In this document: positions 14,119-27,500 of the stretch, one piece after another
How the letters are laid out: every line of letters starts with the position of its first letter
Numbering within the stretch: position 1 is the stretch's first letter
NCBI GenBank assembly: GCA_031216445.1
Contig: CM062202.1
Location: 14,132,501 to 14,196,500, forward strand
Length of the DNA: 64,000 bases
From: Lateolabrax maculatus
Lineage: Eukaryota; Chordata; Actinopteri; Acropomatiformes; Lateolabracidae
Reading direction: 5' to 3'
Program-made: the position numbers and the translations under genes
The notes under the pieces: model-generated
The model's database searches: none
The model's input: the letters and a program-made list of their open reading frames with translations, nothing else
Told to the model about the DNA's origin: nothing

Positions 14119-14575
14119 GAGCAGAGACGTTGTGCACACATTTTGTAGATAACTCTGCAAGAATCATGTGGAGCCAGTCCAGTACAACCCTTGTAATATT
14201 TCTACTGAACACATTTAACTGTGATGTTGGGAAATTTTTATGTAAAAGCTTTAGGACCTTTTAGGCTTTTCTTTTGATATTTTCTACAAATGTTTTGTTC
14301 CCCCGTCTCTCCTCCTTTTTATTAAAGTAAGGCTTCTTCATTTTTGTGGCTTCTGGTACATCCAAGCATATGTGCATTTGTGTGTAGTTTTACACAATAC
14401 TTTGGTGTAATATTTGATAATTAACATTGTTTCAAAAGGGTCACTTCCCTTTCACCCTATGAGAAATGAAATTGAAAGTTGTATTTTCATGCCAGTAATG
14501 CCCTCTGACTATGTTGTACTGTACATCCTGTGACATTGTAGCTTGGGTTTAAATAAAGAAACTTTTTTATAAACA
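14119..14575 (+). other. prpf8: prpf8 3' UTR with poly(A) signal
   Basis: Non-coding sequence follows the prpf8 stop. An AATAAA hexamer sits at 14552-14557 in an AT-rich tail, so cleavage near 14575 is likely. A second AATAAA at about 14619 is a possible alternative. Placement rests on the hexamers only. Confidence 0.6.
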
Positions 14576-15027
14576 TTTGTCATGTGATAGTGTGAATATG
14601 CTGTTATTCAAATATTTTAATAAAACTGCAGCATGTGTAACCAGCAAAGAAGCATTTGTTACTTTTGACCACACAGGGGGACTTTTTTTGGCTTGCTTCC
14701 CTTTTCTCAGAGGTTAGAGGTCAGAACCGCCTGCAATCACTCAGCTTGTTTTGGTTCCTGCTCAAGCACAGTTTTGCATACCAGGGCCTCGAAAATAGGG
14801 CCTTTCCTGTCTTATAAAATTAAATGAGATTGTAGTTTGTCCTGTTTTTAGATGTAGTTTTTTTTTTTTTTTTTTTTTTTTTGCCTCAGTTTTATTTTAG
14901 TAATGTGATATTTATCGAACAGTTATAGGTCAGCGTTTCTGACGAGAGATCTTCTGAGGAAATTCAATGTTCACGCTCCGGTGCATGCATCAGTATGCTC
15001 GACCTGGCAGGCTTGTTTCTGCATGTA

Positions 15028-15058
<31 letters not shown>

Positions 15059-15412
15059 CGAATTACATTGGTCAGAAAAGTAGGAGGATCCTGCAGCGGG
15101 TAGACTACAGGATAATTGTCCTGTGGACCGATCCTTGTATTACAGTGTATGCAGAGTACTCGATGTCCTTGTAATTATTTATTTTGTACTTTTTTTTTTT
15201 TTTTCGGAACTCTGCGTCATGCGGCCGTAAACATGCGCTACGCGGTGTCGGAAGAGGAGCCGGTCAAGTTCAGGCAATGCACGCTACTTTAAACTTCACG
15301 GCGGCGCGACTTCTTCGTTTTCACTTTTTCTGATCCCCTTGTTTCACTAAGGCCGGCTGTCGGTTTCGATTGGCGGTGAAGAGCAGGTGAAGCGAGCCGC
15401 CCGGACGCGGAC
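14576..15412 (+). promoter_or_regulatory. rilp: prpf8-rilp intergenic stretch with the probable rilp promoter and 5' UTR
   Basis: The left part holds a 22-base poly(T) run (about 14861-14882) and a (TG)13 microsatellite (15029-15055). From about 15200 the sequence becomes GC- and CpG-rich up to the rilp start, as expected of a housekeeping-type promoter. Two upstream ATGs open short reading frames, at 15219-15230 (three codons) and 15233-15292 (19 codons). No TATA box is evident and the transcription start cannot be placed. Confidence 0.4.
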
Positions 15413-18400
15413 ATGGAGAGACCCGGAGCCGAGACCGGACCCGCGGAGGGCTGCTTCCACAGGACCTCCGCGGCTCTGACCGTGGACGACGTGTACGAAA
15501 TAGCCAAAGTGATCGGCACCGAGGTGGAGAGGCTGATCGACGGCTGCGGCAAAGACAGCGTGGTGGGGCTGGTGCCGCGGATAGTGAAAGTGCTGGAGCT
15601 GCTGGAGAGCTTCGCGTCGAGGAACCACGCTCTGCGGGCGAAGGAAGAGGAGCTGCTCCGGACCTTCGAGACCCTACAGCTGCAGCAGAAGAGGCAGCAG
15701 CAGCAGCAGCAGCGCGTCGGGAAGGAGAGCGACGAGGGCGGCGAGAAAAATGAAATACGGGTGAGAGACGTGGGCAGCTTTTAATCCTCCCAGCGTTTAT
15801 TTACAGCAGCGGCGCCATGCCTCTTACCCACCGTGTGTGTGTGTTATACCAACGTCTCAGCGTCGTGACAGCCGTTGGCAGGCAGGCTACACTACATGTC
15901 CGACCGCTTGCAAAGAGTATTAAATTCTTACACTTTGTATTTATTCTTAGTTATTCCTGATATAAACCGCACCGCTGTGTTTTTTTTCTATCACTAATGT
16001 TAATCTGGTAAATTAACTGTTGACCGAAACACCGGCGGCCGACGGCGTCGTCAAGGCAACCGCGGCCCGACGGTTGGTTGCGTGGCTAACGCTGTGCTGC
16101 ACCTGAACGGCTCACAGTGGAGGTATTAATTATTATTATTAACACGTATTTAAGGCTTTTTAACAGTGTATATGTTACTAATGTTGTGTAAACCGTCTTT
16201 TTCTATAACATTATAACTCACAGCAGTGAGTTTTAACTATCTTTTGTAGGATTATCCACAATACTAACTAGCTAGCTAGTTAACGGAAACCATACCGATG
16301 TTTACTTACTTTAAAGTAAAGTAACATGTCATCAGCGGCCTAAATTAATTTGATGTAAAGTACAAAACTTGACGCAATAGTGATAAATATGGATGTGCAA
16401 CAGTTATTAATCATAATGAAAAACACTCAGGTTATTGTTGATTAGTTGGTGTGGTGTGACCTTCACTATTTTAGGAGATTGTTTGTTGTTGTACATTTAA
16501 CTACCAAAAGGGAAAGTGTGTGTGTGTGTGTGGTGGTGTGTGACAATCAATCTGTCAAAGGTTTTTTTTTTTTAAAGGCAAAGCGATTATTTGTTTTAAA
16601 GTCCTAACATTGTATTGGTTCTTTGCTGTTGCCAAATCTCCATCATAAGAAATCTCTCTCAGTTATTGCTGCATGTCTCACTCTTTACACTTGTTATAAT
16701 CAGCGTTGTTATAATCATTGCTGAGAAAGTAAATGATGAGGTGTGGTTCTCAAAAGTCAGAACTTGCGGTTGAGATGTCTTGGCACAATTTCAATAAAAC
16801 ATCTGTGATGACTTAAACACAAAATGAGGCAGCTGCCTGGACACAACATATTTTGCCGAAGCCAAATTCTTACATGCTCAAGAGATTTTTAACAGAAAGT
16901 GTAATATCCCATCTCTGGGGTTATGGTTTTACATTCTGTCTTCCATTCTCTCAAGCAGGAGCTGCAGCAGAAGGAGCAGCAGTGGAGAAGGAGGTGTGAG
17001 GAGCTGCAGGTCCAGGTACAGCAGCTCCAGGAAGACAGGGAGGAGCTGGAGAGCAGGCTGAAGGGCAGCCATGCACAGGAAGGTGTGTCAAGTTAAATGT
17101 AAAAGAAGTCTAAAAGTTACAAAAGACTGTAGTACATTCCAAAAGCAGCCTTTTTATTGTTCTATACTACATCTTGTTTATACTATCCAAAAATGGGGGA
17201 CCTGGGGGAGTCAAGAGGATTTTTATCCATCTGTGAGAGTTGAGTGGACATCAAAACGCCTTGGTGTTTTTAGGATGGCGCTCTCGATCCCCAGCATAAG
17301 TTATGGTTAGTTTATAAAACATAAAACAAATAAATGTGGATATCACAAAAACAATCCAGCATGCTTTATATCTAATTGCTTTCCGAAGCACTGTAAACAG
17401 CAGAGGAACACTGAGTGATCCAGGTTGCCATCAGCTCTTCTTTAAACAAGCAAAACAACCTCAAGGCCATTTAGTTATGTAGTCCAAGAATGCAAATGTA
17501 TGTGACCGTACTTCACCTGAAAAGGCTTCTCCACCAATTACTGTACAGATTCAAAGCAGTGGGTTAACAGTCATTTGCACTGAGGGTGAAACCAGTCGAA
17601 CTGGTCCTTCCAATGTCTATAGTGAAGTAATTTTTGAAGCATAGAAGTTCTCATAGGTAGGAGAAGACTCAGAGAGGGCTGTGCTTACCCTGAAAACATG
17701 AAGATGAAAAAAATCCAAAATCAAATTTTGCAGAGGAGGTTTATTATAATGATTTTCCTTTAACCACAAAATTATTATATTTTTAATTGATAGATAATCA
17801 ATATATTGTTAGAAAAACATAAATAATTGTAATGCTTTCTTGGTGCACATAATGTATATTTGACATCTCATTCATCATTTTTGGTGAAAACAGAAGATAC
17901 CATTCCTGCTTCTTTTGTAAAAAAAAAATTCATTATCAATTTCAACATGTAGAAAACTTAACCACAGTAATGTGAGCCAGACGGTGGAGTCGCTTTGCTG
18001 ACTCTTGTTTTCTTTTACTGACGGGAAAAACATGCTGTCTTAATACTTATGTGATTTATTTGACAAGAGGTCGTGTGGCAGGTGGTCATTAATTTAATGT
18101 GATGAATGTGACTGCTCTCGGGCTCCCGTGATTCACTCAGCTGAGGTGACCTGTTGCAATACGTCTAAAGGCTCAGTCTATCCATAAACAAACCAAAAAA
18201 AACATCTTGCCATGAATGGTATCTAGCTGTGCGATAGCTTTGGTTATGTTTGCCCAGGTTTTGAGATAAACATGTCAGAGATTTTATCCCTTCACTCCAA
18301 TACAATGGATGTGAGTTGAATGTTATTTGTGGTATGTTTTTCTTCAATGCTGTGAGCAATACAGTGGAATTCTGTTAAGTCTATATGCTGGGATGGTTGC

Positions 18401-18987
18401 ATAATTTTAGAGATGCATATCTCAAAACCTGGTCACCCAAAACTGAAACTATCTTTCTCGTTTTTTGAGAAAGGTGGTAAGTCTGTGTAACCTTGAGGTC
18501 ATGTGGTAATAACCTGGTATGTGTTACTTGTTGTTTCTTCTGTTTCATGTTAATTGTTACACATTTTCTTAAAGTAAAAGGCTTGCTTTAGTTTGTAGTA
18601 TACTTGAACCACTGTCTCTACATAGTTTAATTATCTCAGAAGTTGCAGAATTACTGTGGTCATATTTTTCACCATATTAATGGTAGGAAAATATCCAGCT
18701 TTTTTTCAATACCCTGTTTGCCGTTCTCACTGTACTTTCTGTATTCCCAATGCTTAACTTATTACATGATCGATCATTCAACTCCACAGATTAGTAAAGC
18801 TGCTTTATTAGCCATAACTATATAATTTTAATAATTTAGAGTATAACACTACCTATTCCATACTTGGGTTTTGTCATCATCCTTTGTCTAAATTCATAAC
18901 AAGAATCAAAGCCAGCAGTGTACAAATCACTTCAAAGAGGGACTGAAAAAGGATGTTTGTTAAGGTCCACTGTTTTCATTACCTGAC

Positions 18988-19053
<66 letters not shown>

Positions 19054-19755
19054 CGCGCGCAGACCGTGTCCAGCGGCAGGAGCGAGAGGTGATGCTGAAG
19101 CTGAAGGAGGTGGTGGACAAGCAGAGAGATGAACTGAGGGCCAAAGTCCAGGAGATAACCACCATCTCCAAAGAGGCGGAGGCGGTAAAGAGACACAAAC
19201 AAAAAAGAATGAGGCATCTCCTCAAATGCACACGGACACATTCCTATTAAAACTCACACATTCACAGCAGCTATCAACTGAGGAAGAAACATTTTTTGTC
19301 AATTAATTGGTCTCTGGGTTTCTAGACTGGAGAGAAAAGCAGAGAGGAAGCTGTCACCTTTGCTGGTGTGCATGACACATGGACACATAAACACTATTAT
19401 AATATTTATGGCCGTGGGTACAAAGGTCAATTTCCTTTAAGGCATGTTGGCTTTTCTCATAGAAACAATTGCAGAAGTACTACAATGTTTATTGTATTAC
19501 TGTCATGCTAAGATTATACATTTTGTAATATTTGCACATATAAAGCTTTTTCATATACACACATAATAACACAGTCGTGGATCACATGCAGCATCAAAAG
19601 AGAAGTTACATCATATAAACCACACCAATAAACACACTGGAGGACAGGAAGTGTGTTAACTGTCAGGGTAAAACGGAAGAATGCAGAGATTATCCTCATA
19701 GTTACTGGTTAAGGATTAAGCTGCATTTAAGACAAGTCTGGGCAGAGATTTCACC

Positions 19756-19830
<75 letters not shown>

Positions 19831-21116
19831 TTGCGTTTGTTTGTGTTCCCGTATGAGTGTTTGCACGCGTCTGTGTGTCAAGGCACGCATACCACGTGAT
19901 TTAAATGGCTGCCATAACTGGGTGTGTGTTTGTTAATGCTTTAACAAATACATGCCCAGACCCATTTTGGCTCACAGTCAGATGACTTGAGTGAAAGACT
20001 GAAAAACCAACACATGGTCAACTGAACTGGTTTCTCTGTTTGCTCAAATGGAGGCCTAGAATTTTTTTCATCCTTAAAATCAATGCTACACATTGTGGGG
20101 TTTCATTCCTTACCCCCTCCTTCCCCCACACTTTTGGTCCAAATCCCATACATGGAGACATTTTCACCCCACTCTCATGTGCAGACAGATTATCTTTTTG
20201 GCTCAGCCCTGGCTTGTTGGTTTTGAGTTTAACATATAACATGTAAACAAAAATAAACCTGTTTAGTATGTCTGCTTGCTACTGTTCATGATTACAAATT
20301 GTAGTTAATATGTATCTGTGCGTGTGCAGCTCCAGGAGCAGTTGGAGCGGTTCATGAAGATGAATGCGGAGCTGCGACACAAGCAGAATGTGCTGCAGGC
20401 CCAGCTGAAGAGCACCGTCGAGAGGAAGGCCGACATGGAGGCCGACCTTAAGGAGAAAAACAAAGAGATAGAAAACCTCCAAGCTCAGCTGGACAGAACC
20501 AACAGCAACAACCCTGTATGCATGCTTCTTACACAGGATGGGTTATATATACTTAATTTATAGTTCCTGTATTTCACGCCTAAACAAGTATACGATAGTC
20601 TCACATGAAGTGTCACATCTGACATCATCTCACATCTACTTCTCTATACAGATATACAGATATTTTTACATTTATTCATGGTATTAACCAACACTCACTG
20701 AGATGCAGGTCAAAACGAATCTTGGAGAATTAACTCATTCTGCTGCTTCTCTCATTCTGAAAAGAACTAAAGATTTAAAAAGTACATTTAAAGTAAATTT
20801 GTACTACTGATCAAATAACAGCTGCTTTCAAACCTACTGCAACCAAAATGTCTTTCCTCCTGTAACGAGCTCAAGACTCAACAGTTTTGTAGTTTTGTAG
20901 CCCATGTGTCCTGACGACTCTCTGTCCTCCCATCAGTCCAGTCCAAGCCAAACAGCTTGTGAGTCAAAGAAAAAGTCGACGGTTGACCAGAAAGATCCGG
21001 ATCAGCCGTGCTTCACCAAGAAGGAGGTGCGTGACATCATTTTCGAGAGGAATGAGCTCAAAACCAACCTGTTTCTGGTGCAGGAGGAGCTCAGCTACTA
21101 TCAGAGGTGCGTCTAC

Positions 21117-21147
<31 letters not shown>

Positions 21148-22710
21148 GTGTTTGTGGGTGTGTGGGTGTGTGGGTGTGTGGGTGTGTGGGGGTGTGGGTG
21201 TGGGTGGACAAGTCTTGTTTAGCTATCCTTCTGAGAACGGGTTTTAGTTCTGGAGCTGCACATTTTGGTAAATTTAAGTCAGTAAATGCAGATGCATCAG
21301 CTGTTTGGTATGTGGGTGATATGGTCTCTTACCATTCATACATTGAGTTTCCACAATTTTAAAGCACTCGTCCCTAACGATTTTACATGTAAATGAAAAT
21401 TATTGTTTGTTTCTGCAGGGAGATCCTGAATGAGGAGAGGTGTCCAGGTTTCCTATTGGAAGCTGTCCGCTCTGCCATCAAAAAAAGGAGAACGCTCATT
21501 AAGGCAAAGATGCTCGGGATTCCAGTGAACGAATGCAGCAGCAGGTCTCTTTTACTCCCATTTACTTAAACACACATATTCAATGTATCTAGACAGAATG
21601 TGCCGGTGTAGAAATATGTTCAGAAGGGAACACATTTTTTTTGTGTGTTGCCAGTGACGAGGAAGACAGGAGTTCTCTGTTTGGGCAGACAGAAGTCGAT
21701 GGTACAGAAGTTGATGGCACTGACAAACCAGCTGAGTCACGCATTCGAAACCTGTGAGTACAACTTCGACCTACACTGCTCCACTGCACTGCTCAGGCTT
21801 GAAATCACAATGCTGGTCTGTAAAAAGTCAGACATGATGTGTTTAGATCTCTCGGACTGAACCCTGATGATTTACCAACTGAAGCATGATGTTTACAATA
21901 AACCACAATTTAGATTTATTTTCCAGGTGGTAATTCGGCAAATCAACAACATAGACTTTAAGTGGTCTTGTTATTCATGTTCATGTTTTTACCCTTAAAT
22001 TAAGTCCATCTTTCTAAAAAATATGTATATGTTGAGACAGAGGATGTTATCCATCCACTTCAAATAATGAAGAACAGGGACTGGGAATTACCAGGAGCTA
22101 AGACTTGCAGGCAAGGAAATCTTACTTACCCAGAAACTTTGGTAAAGTGCTTTTGAGTGTGGGGTTAAGTGAAAAATGCACTTGACGATTCTTGCCTGGT
22201 CAGGACTGAAAATTAGACCAGTGGTGTCTAACATACCTGTTTTACATTTTGCATTGCCACTTCTGCTACATATCATCTTAAATAATAAAGAAACCTTTAA
22301 GAACATTTTTTGAGAGCATTTACGGAGAATAAAGGTCAATTAAACTCTAACAACTGTAACACTTTGTACTATAACTCTCATTAAATGCAAGAGCAATAAA
22401 AATAGGCCAAAAACTAAATGAGACACACAGCAGACATCATTAAAGCATTAGTTTCATCTCTCCCTCTCTCTGCTGACACTGTCACTGTCCTGAGATCTTC
22501 GTCAATCCCGGACTATATTTAGCTGTAATCCCTGACTACAGATCTGACCTCAGGCCTGTCTTTTTCTACTCTGTCGGCTGCAGCTTTGGCTTCCTGGCGT
22601 GGTCTGGCAGCGGCCGGAGTCCCACCCACATGAGCAACTCCGCCTCCAGCTGGGAGATCATCGGAGACTCAGAGGCCACTGATGAGACGGACCAGCGACC
22701 GTCTTCCTGA
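15413..22710 (+). CDS. rilp: Rab-interacting lysosomal protein, 8 exons, 433 aa
   Basis: RILP is a Rab7 effector on late endosomes and lysosomes that recruits dynein-dynactin and the HOPS tether (family knowledge). Exons: 15413-15760, 16959-17082, 19063-19184, 20330-20515, 20937-21106, 21419-21544, 21655-21753, 22584-22710; all phases agree and the stop is TGA. The N-terminal RH1 region (about residues 22-95, LTVDDVYEIAKVIGTEVERL) is followed by a six-glutamine tract. A long coiled coil comes next (about 95-260, with RDELRAKVQE and NAELRHKQNVLQAQL close to human). The RH2 domain (about 283-345, FTKKEVRDIIFERNELK and LEAVRSAIKKRR) is the Rab7-binding part. The tail has an acidic SSSDEED stretch and a FGFLAW segment where mammals have FFGLWY. 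Human RILP is 401 aa. It lies between prpf8 and scarf1 as in human, which favours rilp over the rilpl1/2 paralogues. Confidence 0.9.
18180..18400. repeat. Possible dispersed repeat fragment in rilp intron 2
   Basis: A stretch around 'CACTCCAATACAATGG' resembles a non-coding interspersed repeat that I recall from other percomorph fish sequences. It lies in the 2-kb intron between rilp exons 2 and 3. Boundaries are uncertain and no second copy was found in this window, so the call rests on memory alone. The rest of that intron shows no other structure that I could see. Confidence 0.25.
18990..19049 (+). repeat. (TG)30 microsatellite directly upstream of rilp exon 3
   Basis: An uninterrupted TG run ends 13 bases before the exon at 19063; the sequence between is GGTGCGCGCGCAG-like. 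The repeat takes the place of the usual polypyrimidine tract. See the matching finding. Confidence 0.95.
19759..19830 (+). repeat. (TG)n/(CG)n microsatellite in rilp intron 3
   Basis: About 61 bases of alternating TG are followed by GCGCGCG. This purine-pyrimidine alternation could adopt left-handed (Z) DNA. The intron runs from 19185 to 20329 and shows nothing else recognisable. Confidence 0.95.
21117..21206 (+). repeat. Imperfect TG/TGGG repeat just after the rilp exon 5 donor
   Basis: TG and GGGTGTG units begin about 10 bases after the splice donor at 21107. The block is G-rich on the transcribed RNA. Confidence 0.85.
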
Positions 22711-24090
22711 GCCGAGTTCTGACCACAGAGACTTGCGTCTTCATTTGAGCTGAAACACACAATTCTTCCCTCAGTGTGGTTGTGGCCCAGGAAAAAGATT
22801 TCGAGGTCATCTGAACGCAGCCCCAGTGTGCATAACACAAAAGCACTATGTGAGTGTGAGGAAAGAGAAAGTGTGACTCCTCAGCTTTCTCACTTATTTG
22901 CTTTATTTCTTAGCTTTCATTTTCCCTTTGGTTAATTTCATTCTTGCCTAAGTCCCCTTATTTTTCAATAGAAGGGATAAATAAGTACAGTAGTAGTATA
23001 CTTGTACTACAGTACATAATGTACAGTGTACTGCACTATTAAGAGGGATACTTTTTACCACAAAAAAGATACTTCCTTTTGTACGATTTAAGTATTACTG
23101 TAATATAACAATCATGCTATTCTTCATTGTGAGGAAAGTTTTATTTTTAATAATTTTTAGAAAAATGGCTTATTACGCATAAATATTTATATAGATCTTC
23201 AAACATTTTCAACAAAAACCAAAGACATAACTAAGGTATATATTCTGAAAATAAACTCTCCCCTCTCCTAAAATGGAAAACAGTGTATTTCACCTATTTT
23301 CCACAAGAGGGTGTTGGTTCATTTTATAACTAATTATCTAGATTTTACCACAGTTTTATCATGAAACTTTTACCTCAGTAGGGGATATTTTAAGCCATGT
23401 GTTTACTCATGTATGTTTCATGATTTTAAGCACTTTTATGCTCATGGACGAAAAAAGAAACTTGTAGTCATATTACCATAATTTTAACCTCTTAAGCCTT
23501 AACTTACTGCTTGTATTGTTAAAAATATATTTTCCTAGTTTTCAGTCTTTGCACGGCGCCAAAGCCTTTGGCTGCTGTGTATTTGATGATGGTGCCATAA
23601 ATGTGCACGAGTGTGTGTGTGTGTGTGTAAGCACACGTGTTCTGGCTGGTGTACCTGCCTCTGGTTATTTTATTTTAAAGCACTACTCAGACAATGACAG
23701 ACCAGGGGTGTTGTATTCGTTGATCTTCCTTCCAGTCACATCATGTTTTCCTGAAATACTGTGTTCGCATTTTATTTTTGTAAGCATGTTTTAATGGAAA
23801 GTTTTTCCTGATGAAAACAGTTTGAAGATGTCAGTTGCCATGTGAGTGAATTTTGTTGATGAAATGTGATAAAACAATTCAAAATGTGGATTTTCTGTTA
23901 TACTGAGATTTCACGATTCAATAAAATCCATTAAACACAGAATTGTATTGAAAACTGAAATAGACTCAGGGCCTTTTTTCCCGTGATTCCATAAAAAACA
24001 CATTATACTAGATTTAACTGTTGCTGCTGTTGAATAAAAACTCATTTTTTACTTGAGCTCAAAGTGATCACGTGATCATCCTTGTACTGA
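22711..24090 (+). other. rilp: rilp 3' UTR and rilp-scarf1 spacer
   Basis: The stretch is AT-rich and non-coding. AATAAA hexamers occur at 23250-23255 and 23920-23925, so the rilp transcript may end at either. A short TG run lies at about 23609-23629. No gene was seen. Confidence 0.4.
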
Positions 24091-24097
24091 CTTTCAA

Positions 24098-24536
24098 GAC
24101 TTATAAGGAGGGCGAAAGTGTTCTTCATCATGTCCTGGAAGACTGTCAACAATAGATTCTGGGAAAAGTTGAACACCAGGGGTGTGTGTTTGTTTGCACG
24201 TACCTCGCCAGTGTGTGCGGCGAGCTTTGTGTGTTAGTGTTCGACCATCTTTAAAAAGCTCTGTGTCTGGCTGAATAGAAGGAAGTGGCTCTGACTTCCT
24301 CAGGAAATGGGAAGAGGAAACCCGGGGGCTTCGACCTCTCTGGCTGCAGCCGAGCCACAAGACGACTCACAGGAGAGAAAGAAAGAGGGAAGGGTGGAGG
24401 GTCGGCAGAAAGAGAGATACTGCCCCTCATTGTGCTCCCTCTGACTGAAAGGAGAACGAGCTGAGAGGAAAGAAAGAAAGACGTGAGACGGATTGGAAAT
24501 TTGGTCCCTGGTTTTAGTGTCGGACCTTGTGTGGAG
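24098..24536 (+). promoter_or_regulatory. scarf1: Probable scarf1 promoter and 5' UTR with an ETS-site cluster
   Basis: A TATA-like TTATAAG lies at about 24099-24105. Between 24280 and 24320 there are four ETS-type GGAA/TTCC cores (GGAAGTG 24281, CTTCCT 24295, AGGAAAT 24302, and GAGGAAA, a PU.1-like box, at about 24314). ETS factors drive endothelial and myeloid genes, which suits scarf1. The transcription start is not known, so the sites may lie in the promoter or in the 5' UTR. Confidence 0.35.
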
Positions 24537-27500
24537 ATGACGCTGCTCCTCAGAGCTCTGAGTGCTCTGCTCTGCTGCTCGTTGTCCTCCTCACAAACAC
24601 TGGATCCTGCTGGGAAGAACGTCTGCCACAATATCAGGTACACTGGAACGTAACCTTCACTCACACCTGTCATCTTTTTACTGCTTTACTGTCCAGTGAT
24701 GACAGCAGGAGCCAGTCGGTTACAGAAGAAAAATAAAATCACAAGTATTAGTATTATTAGTTCTGTGACAAATTGTAGTTCTTTCTCAAGGAGCTTCGCC
24801 TTCTCAATGAGTGTAGGACTGTGCTGGACAGCTCCTTGGTCTTAATAGACTTTTCAGGCTGATTAGATTTTTTTTCTGTACATTCAGGAACCCCTCCACC
24901 CTGGTCTGTTGCACTGGATGGCGTCAAAATGGAAAAGAGTGCACTATACGTGAGTTTACTATTCCAATGGGCCGCAATCTGCAGGAATTATGCTTTCTGC
25001 CTCCATATTTTGCTTTGTTTTCCTTGTTTCTCATTCACTGGTATGCTGTCTGTCCGTCTGTCCGTCTGTGTGTGTGTGTGTGTGTGTGTGTTTGTAGCTG
25101 TGTGTGAGGGGGAGCAGGCCTGCCTAAAGGGGGAGATCTGTATGTATCCTGGAATGTGTCGCTGCCCACCTGGTTACTACGGAGCTCACTGTAAAACAAG
25201 TGAGTAACAGGAGATGTTCAGCATCAATTCAGTGATGTGTGTGTTTTGTCTTTTTTTTTTTGAGTTTATTGTGCAAAAGTGACCATTTAGCTTATTTAAG
25301 ATGATACTAATATTCAATAAAAAAAAAACATTGTAAACTTGTAAATCAGTTTCACATCATTAACTTAAGTAAAATACAACAATATAAAAATACTCCATTA
25401 CACGTAAAAGTCCTGCATTTAAAAACGTACTTAAATAAAAACACAGAAGTATTAGCAGCTTAATGTAGTTGAAGCATCGAAAGTAAAGTTGTTTTTTTTT
25501 ACGTAACCTTTGCTCTTTTTTTTTTTTTTTGTTGATGGATTTGATAATTATAAACCAAAACCTGTTATTTTAAAGAATCCAGATGGGAATTTAGAGGGGA
25601 AATGTCACTTTGGCAGAACCTTTAACAACTGAATTGTGATATTGGGCCCCAAGTAGACACTGCTTTTCTGTGAGCCAATACGTTTGGTAGCCATGTGTTT
25701 AATCTTCTACAATACATTGTATTTTATAAACGTATCATAGGATTTTATGAAATATGTTAATCTGAAAAGTAACTAATACTAGTGCTGTCAAATGTAATGG
25801 AGGTAAAAACTAAACTATTTCTCTCCGAAATGTAATGAAGTAGAAGTAGAAGGTATCATAACGTATTGTAAAATTGTACTGAAGTACAGTACTTGAGTAA
25901 ATGTACTTTACGTTGCGTTCCACCACTTTATACAGTGTTTTGTACAGTTCCTGTACAGTATTAGTGTTTTATGTATTCCCTGTGTTTGTTTGGTTGTGAC
26001 CAGGCTGTCCTCCTGAGTTCTGGGACGCAGACTGTCGCCAGATGTGTCAGTGCCACCCGCACGGCCGCTGCCACCCCGCCACTGGTGAGTGCACCTGCAA
26101 CCCCAACCGCTGGGGTCCTCTGTGCCAGTACGCCTGCAAGTGCTCGCGGCACGGCCACTGCGACCCCGTCCACGGAAACTGCACCTGCGACGAGGGCTGG
26201 TGGACGTCAACCTGCATCAAGCCGTGCCAGTGTGTCAGCGGTGGATCCCTGGGGCCCGGCTGCGACCAGCTGACAGGCCGGTGCCCGTGCCGCAAGGGCC
26301 ACTGGGGGCTGAAGTGTCCCGTCTCGTGCAACTGCTACCTGTCGCAGTGCAATCAGCGCACCGGTATGTGTGAGTGCGAGGCAGGCTGGTGGGGACCCAG
26401 CTGCGACCGGCGGTGTAACTGTGACCTCACACACAGCAGCTGTGACCCGGTCAAAGGGCAGTGCCTGTGCCACCCGGGGTACCAGGGTCCCTTCTGCAAC
26501 CAGCCCTGTGAAGCTGGGAAGTATGGCAGTGGCTGCAAAATGAGGTAGGTGTGAGGTAGGACACTAGTTTGTGTGTTCAAATACCTGCGTGCCACTGGTA
26601 ACTCTTTCCTCGTTCTCTTTCCGTTTTCGTCCCCTGTCCTCAGTTGTGGTTTCTGCAAGGACAACCAGCTCTGCTCCGCCACTGACGGTGCCTGTGATGC
26701 CTGTGAGCCCGGCTGGAACGGTACACAGTGCGACCGCCCCTGCCCGCCGGGGTATTATGGTGATGGCTGCCAGGAGAAGTGTCCACGATGCAGAAATAAT
26801 GAACCCTGTGACCCAAAAACTGGGAAATGTTGGCGGTGTGACCCTGGATGGACTGGAGCCAGGTGGGCATGCGTGTTTGAGGCGTGCGTGACTGCATGCT
26901 GTACTTAAGTTACAGTGGAGGTTACCAGGTCATTTGAGGGTTTTTCGATGTTTTAGACCGACGGATCACATGTACTTTGAATTACAAACAACTATTTCAA
27001 GTACATCTTAAGACAAGGTCTCTCAACCTTTACTGGTGGGTTTTAAAATCTGAATTCTCATAATCCCAGGAATTATAGAGTGGACAAGTTGTCGTATGTC
27101 ATTTTAAAGCTCCTTTGGTCTTTGGTAATTGTTCAAGTAAAGTCTGATCCTTGATCTTGTCTTTGCTTGCGTCTTTTTCTCTCAAGTAGCCAACATTTTC
27201 GAGTGTGTACTTTATATGCACTGACTTATGTGTGGGAAGAAAATAATCAAATCAGTTTAAATAGTTATTCATGAAGTGAGATTTAGGTTTAGGATCAGAA
27301 AATAAATGCATGTCTATTTATTGCCCTTATTATATTATTTTGTGTCCTTGGTCATCGCTCCCTCTTGCCAGGTGTGAGGAGGCCTGCTCTAACAGGACGT
27401 TTGGAGACGCCTGCAGCTTCCTCTGTAGCCCTTGTTTCCATGGTAGCTGCCATCACGTGACAGGAAGATGTGTCTGTCGGCCAGGCTTCCAGGGAGAGAG

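Noticed and set aside
25961..26473. Alternative frames on both strands over the scarf1 EGF exon
   Set aside because: Only the frame with regular EGF cysteine spacing joins its neighbours in phase. The others are by-products of GC-rich sequence.
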